A stretch of DNA of 64,000 nucleotides from Alkaliphilus sp. B6464. GTDB taxonomy: Bacteria; Bacillota; Clostridia; Peptostreptococcales; Natronincolaceae. Positions 62,090 to 64,000 of this stretch are shown here, in pieces. A program made the translations under genes and the position numbers. Position 1 is the stretch's first letter; each line of letters opens with the position of its first letter. A model generated the notes under the pieces. It was not told where the DNA came from and did not search any database. It was given only the letters and a program-made list of their open reading frames with translations. The stretch covers positions 2,790,001-2,854,000 of the forward strand of contig NZ_CP058557.1 in the NCBI RefSeq assembly GCF_018141165.1, written 5' to 3'.

Positions 62090-63088
62090 TTAATTTAAAG
62101 CCAATACTCCTACTAAGCAAAGAATAACGGTAACAATCCAAAACACGATTACTACCTTAGTTTCTGCCCATCCACTAAGCTCATAATGATGGTGCAATGG
62201 GGTCATTTTAAATATACGTTTTCCTGTCAGTTTATATGAAACTACTTGTAAAATAACCGATAAAGTTTCTGCAAAATATATACCACCTACTATAGGTATA
62301 ATTAAAGCTACATTCATAAGTATGGCAACAGCCGAAATTGCTCCCCCTAATGCTAATGAACCTGTATCTCCCATAAAAACCTGAGCTGGATGAGAATTAA
62401 ATTTTAAAAAACCTAGACATGCTCCGGTTACTGCAGCAGAAAAAATAGCTAGGCTAGTATAGCCCCAGTTCATAGCCAATAGAGCAAAGAAAGCTGCAAT
62501 AATAAGAGTTACACCAGAGGCTAATCCATCTAAACCATCAGTTAAATTTACACTGTTTACAGTAGCTACTACTACAAAGACTATAAATGGTATATATAAA
62601 ATTCCTAAATCTAAGTATTGAGGTATAACAATATTCCCAAAAGTAAAGCTTCCTTTTATAAATGGGACAATTATTTTAGTTCCCATAACAGAAATACTAG
62701 ATTGATATATTGCTAGAAAAATTGCAACTACGATTTGAAGACTTAATTTTTGATATGCCCTTAGCCCTAAAGACCTTTTTAATACTACCTTTATAAAGTC
62801 ATCAATAAATCCAATAAATCCAAAGGCCACAGTGGCTCCTAATGCAACTAATAAATCTCTGTTAATTAAGCCTGATGTAAAGGAAGTAACTAATATAGAT
62901 GCAATTATAATTATGCCTCCAATAGTAGGGGTTCCAGTTTTTTGTAAGTGACTTTTAGGCCCCTCTTCTCTTACTGTTTGACCCACTTTAAGTTTCTTTA
63001 AAAATGGAATTATTAATGGTCCCAAGATTAGGGTAACAAAAAATCCTATAATAATAGTGTATATAATCTGTCTATGTTCTAACATCAT
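62090..63088 (-). CDS. mraY: Phospho-N-acetylmuramoyl-pentapeptide transferase
   Basis: Integral membrane enzyme forming lipid I, with ten predicted helices. Conserved motifs include GGIIIIASILVTS, the Asp-Asp pair in GFIGFIDDFIKVVLKRSLGL, NLTDGLDGLASG and the C-terminal MTPLHHHYELSGW. Length 332 is standard. AGAGGAGATAATACA provides the ribosome site, which includes the end of murF. Confidence 0.97.
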   Translation of the reverse strand: MMLEHRQIIYTIIIGFFVTLILGPLIIPFLKKLKVGQTVREEGPKSHLQKTGTPTIGGIIIIASILVTSFTSGLINRDLLVALGATVAFGFIGFIDDFIKVVLKRSLGLRAYQKLSLQIVVAIFLAIYQSSISVMGTKIIVPFIKGSFTFGNIVIPQYLDLGILYIPFIVFVVVATVNSVNLTDGLDGLASGVTLIIAAFFALLAMNWGYTSLAIFSAAVTGACLGFLKFNSHPAQVFMGDTGSLALGGAISAVAILMNVALIIPIVGGIYFAETLSVILQVVSYKLTGKRIFKMTPLHHHYELSGWAETKVVIVFWIVTVILCLVGVLALN

Positions 63089-63092
63089 TGTA

Positions 63093-64000
63093 TTATCTCC
63101 TCTCTTGTAAAAACCTTACAATTTCCTCCATTGTCATACCTCTAGAACCTTTTACTAAAATTGCATCATTTTCATTTATATGCTTTTCTAGAATATTGAT
63201 AGCTTCCGTATTGTTAGGCACTGAAAAAATTTTCCGCTCATCTAGGCCATGTTCCTTAGCTTCTAAACCTATCCAATCGGCCATATCCCCAACAGTAATT
63301 AATATATCAATTTTCTTTCTAGCTAAATACTCTCCCACGCTTCTGTGTCCTTCTTCCGCAAAGCTTCCCATTTCAAACATATTACCTAATACTGCAATCT
63401 TTCTATTAGCTTTCATGGTTTGTAAAACATCTAAAGCTGCTTTCATAGAATCCGGACTAGCATTATATGCATCATTAATAATTTTCATATTATCCTTCTC
63501 TATTACTTCTAGCCTCATTTTAGATGGTTCGAAGTGGTCTAATCCCCTTTGTATTTCTTCTACAGTCATATCATATTTTAGACCAATCCATACTGCAGCT
63601 AATCCATTATATACATTATGTAAACCAAGCTGTTTTATTTTAAATGTTATAGGCTTACCTTCAATATTTACTGTAAAGTTACTTCCACTCTCACCTAAAT
63701 CCTCAATCTTAATAGGGTAAAAATCATTACTAGAGGATAGTCCATAAAAAATTACTTCATAATCTTTATTAGTTTTATCAATATTTTTTAAATGTTCATC
63801 ATCTCCATTAACTAGCAAATAGTTTCCCTTAACTAGGTTAGTAGCTATCTCCATCTTAGCCTTCATAATATTCTCTTTACTACCAAAATGTTCGATATGA
63901 GAAACGCCAATATTTGTTATTACTCCAATTTGTGGATTTACAATATTAACTAGATCTAATATTTCTCCATAGGATGACATACCCATTTCAAGTACAGAAA
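63093..64000 (-). CDS. murF: UDP-N-acetylmuramoyl-tripeptide: D-alanyl-D-alanine ligase (N-terminus outside window)
   Basis: The reading frame is open through the right edge; codons at the edge read SVLEMGMSSYGEI, the conserved MurF central-domain segment. It contains INDAYNASPDSMKAALDVL and KGSRGMTMEEIV near the C-terminus. The first ATG seen (63986) is internal, so the true start is beyond 64000 and the catalytic P-loop part is missing here. It is four bases from mraY. Confidence 0.95.
   Translation of the reverse strand, partial: SVLEMGMSSYGEILDLVNIVNPQIGVITNIGVSHIEHFGSKENIMKAKMEIATNLVKGNYLLVNGDDEHLKNIDKTNKDYEVIFYGLSSSNDFYPIKIEDLGESGSNFTVNIEGKPITFKIKQLGLHNVYNGLAAVWIGLKYDMTVEEIQRGLDHFEPSKMRLEVIEKDNMKIINDAYNASPDSMKAALDVLQTMKANRKIAVLGNMFEMGSFAEEGHRSVGEYLARKKIDILITVGDMADWIGLEAKEHGLDERKIFSVPNNTEAINILEKHINENDAILVKGSRGMTMEEIVRFLQERR

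Overview
The window is a strongly AT-rich segment of a spore-forming, Gram-positive anaerobe of class Clostridia. An Alkaliphilus/Natronincola-like lineage is my best guess from gene order, not a proven assignment. Evidence for a spore former is spoIVA, spoIIGA, sigE, sigG, a SpoIIP-family amidase and the YIEGIA/DUF3189/DUF512 group. Almost every gene lies on the minus strand, so the biological reading direction is from 64000 down to 1. TTG and GTG starts are common, and many start sites were reset here using Shine-Dalgarno spacing.

Read from the right end, 64.0-52.9 kb is the division and cell-wall cluster: murF (cut by the window edge), mraY, murD, ftsW/spoVE, murG, murA, ftsQ/divIB, two DUF881 genes, sbp, ftsZ. 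Next come the forespore/mother-cell sigma genes spoIIGA-sigE and sigG, then ylmC/ymxH, nrdR, pgeF and a PhoP/PhoR two-component pair. At 45.4-37.2 kb lies a sporulation-associated block: DUF1614, SpoIIP, YIEGIA, its capping subunit, two DUF3189 proteins, DUF512, then der, plsY, gpsA and spoIVA.

From 35.17 to 29.54 kb is a decayed genomic island integrated in the 3' end of a tRNA-Pro(GGG) gene. It has a 23-bp direct repeat at its two ends, a truncated tyrosine integrase, excisionase-like and HTH genes, an ORF6N fragment, a broken IS30-family element and an alpha/beta hydrolase. It also carries a run of very small ORFs. Three of these (67, 21 and 51 codons) each have their own sigma-K-like promoter and their own terminator.

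From 29.3 to 26.9 kb are a LysR regulator, a ProX-type tRNA editing protein, a DUF2500 protein and a 24-codon ORF. That ORF sits behind a near-consensus promoter flanked by two LexA (SOS) boxes, and its peptide resembles the FtsZ inhibitor MciZ. I consider this the most interesting object in the window.

From 26.6 to 1 kb the core resumes: TPR protein, DUF4153, MBL-fold hydrolase, the ylm division neighbourhood (hlyD-like, yggS, sepF, yggT, ylmH, divIVA), mtnN, a short DAHP synthase, DUF5665, yteA, lspA, rluD, pyrR and a pentapeptide protein. The plus-strand rqcH follows, then dapF, yicC, remA, gmk, rpoZ, coaBC, priA, def, fmt, DUF116, a zinc protease and the start of rsmB. No CRISPR array or rRNA was seen.
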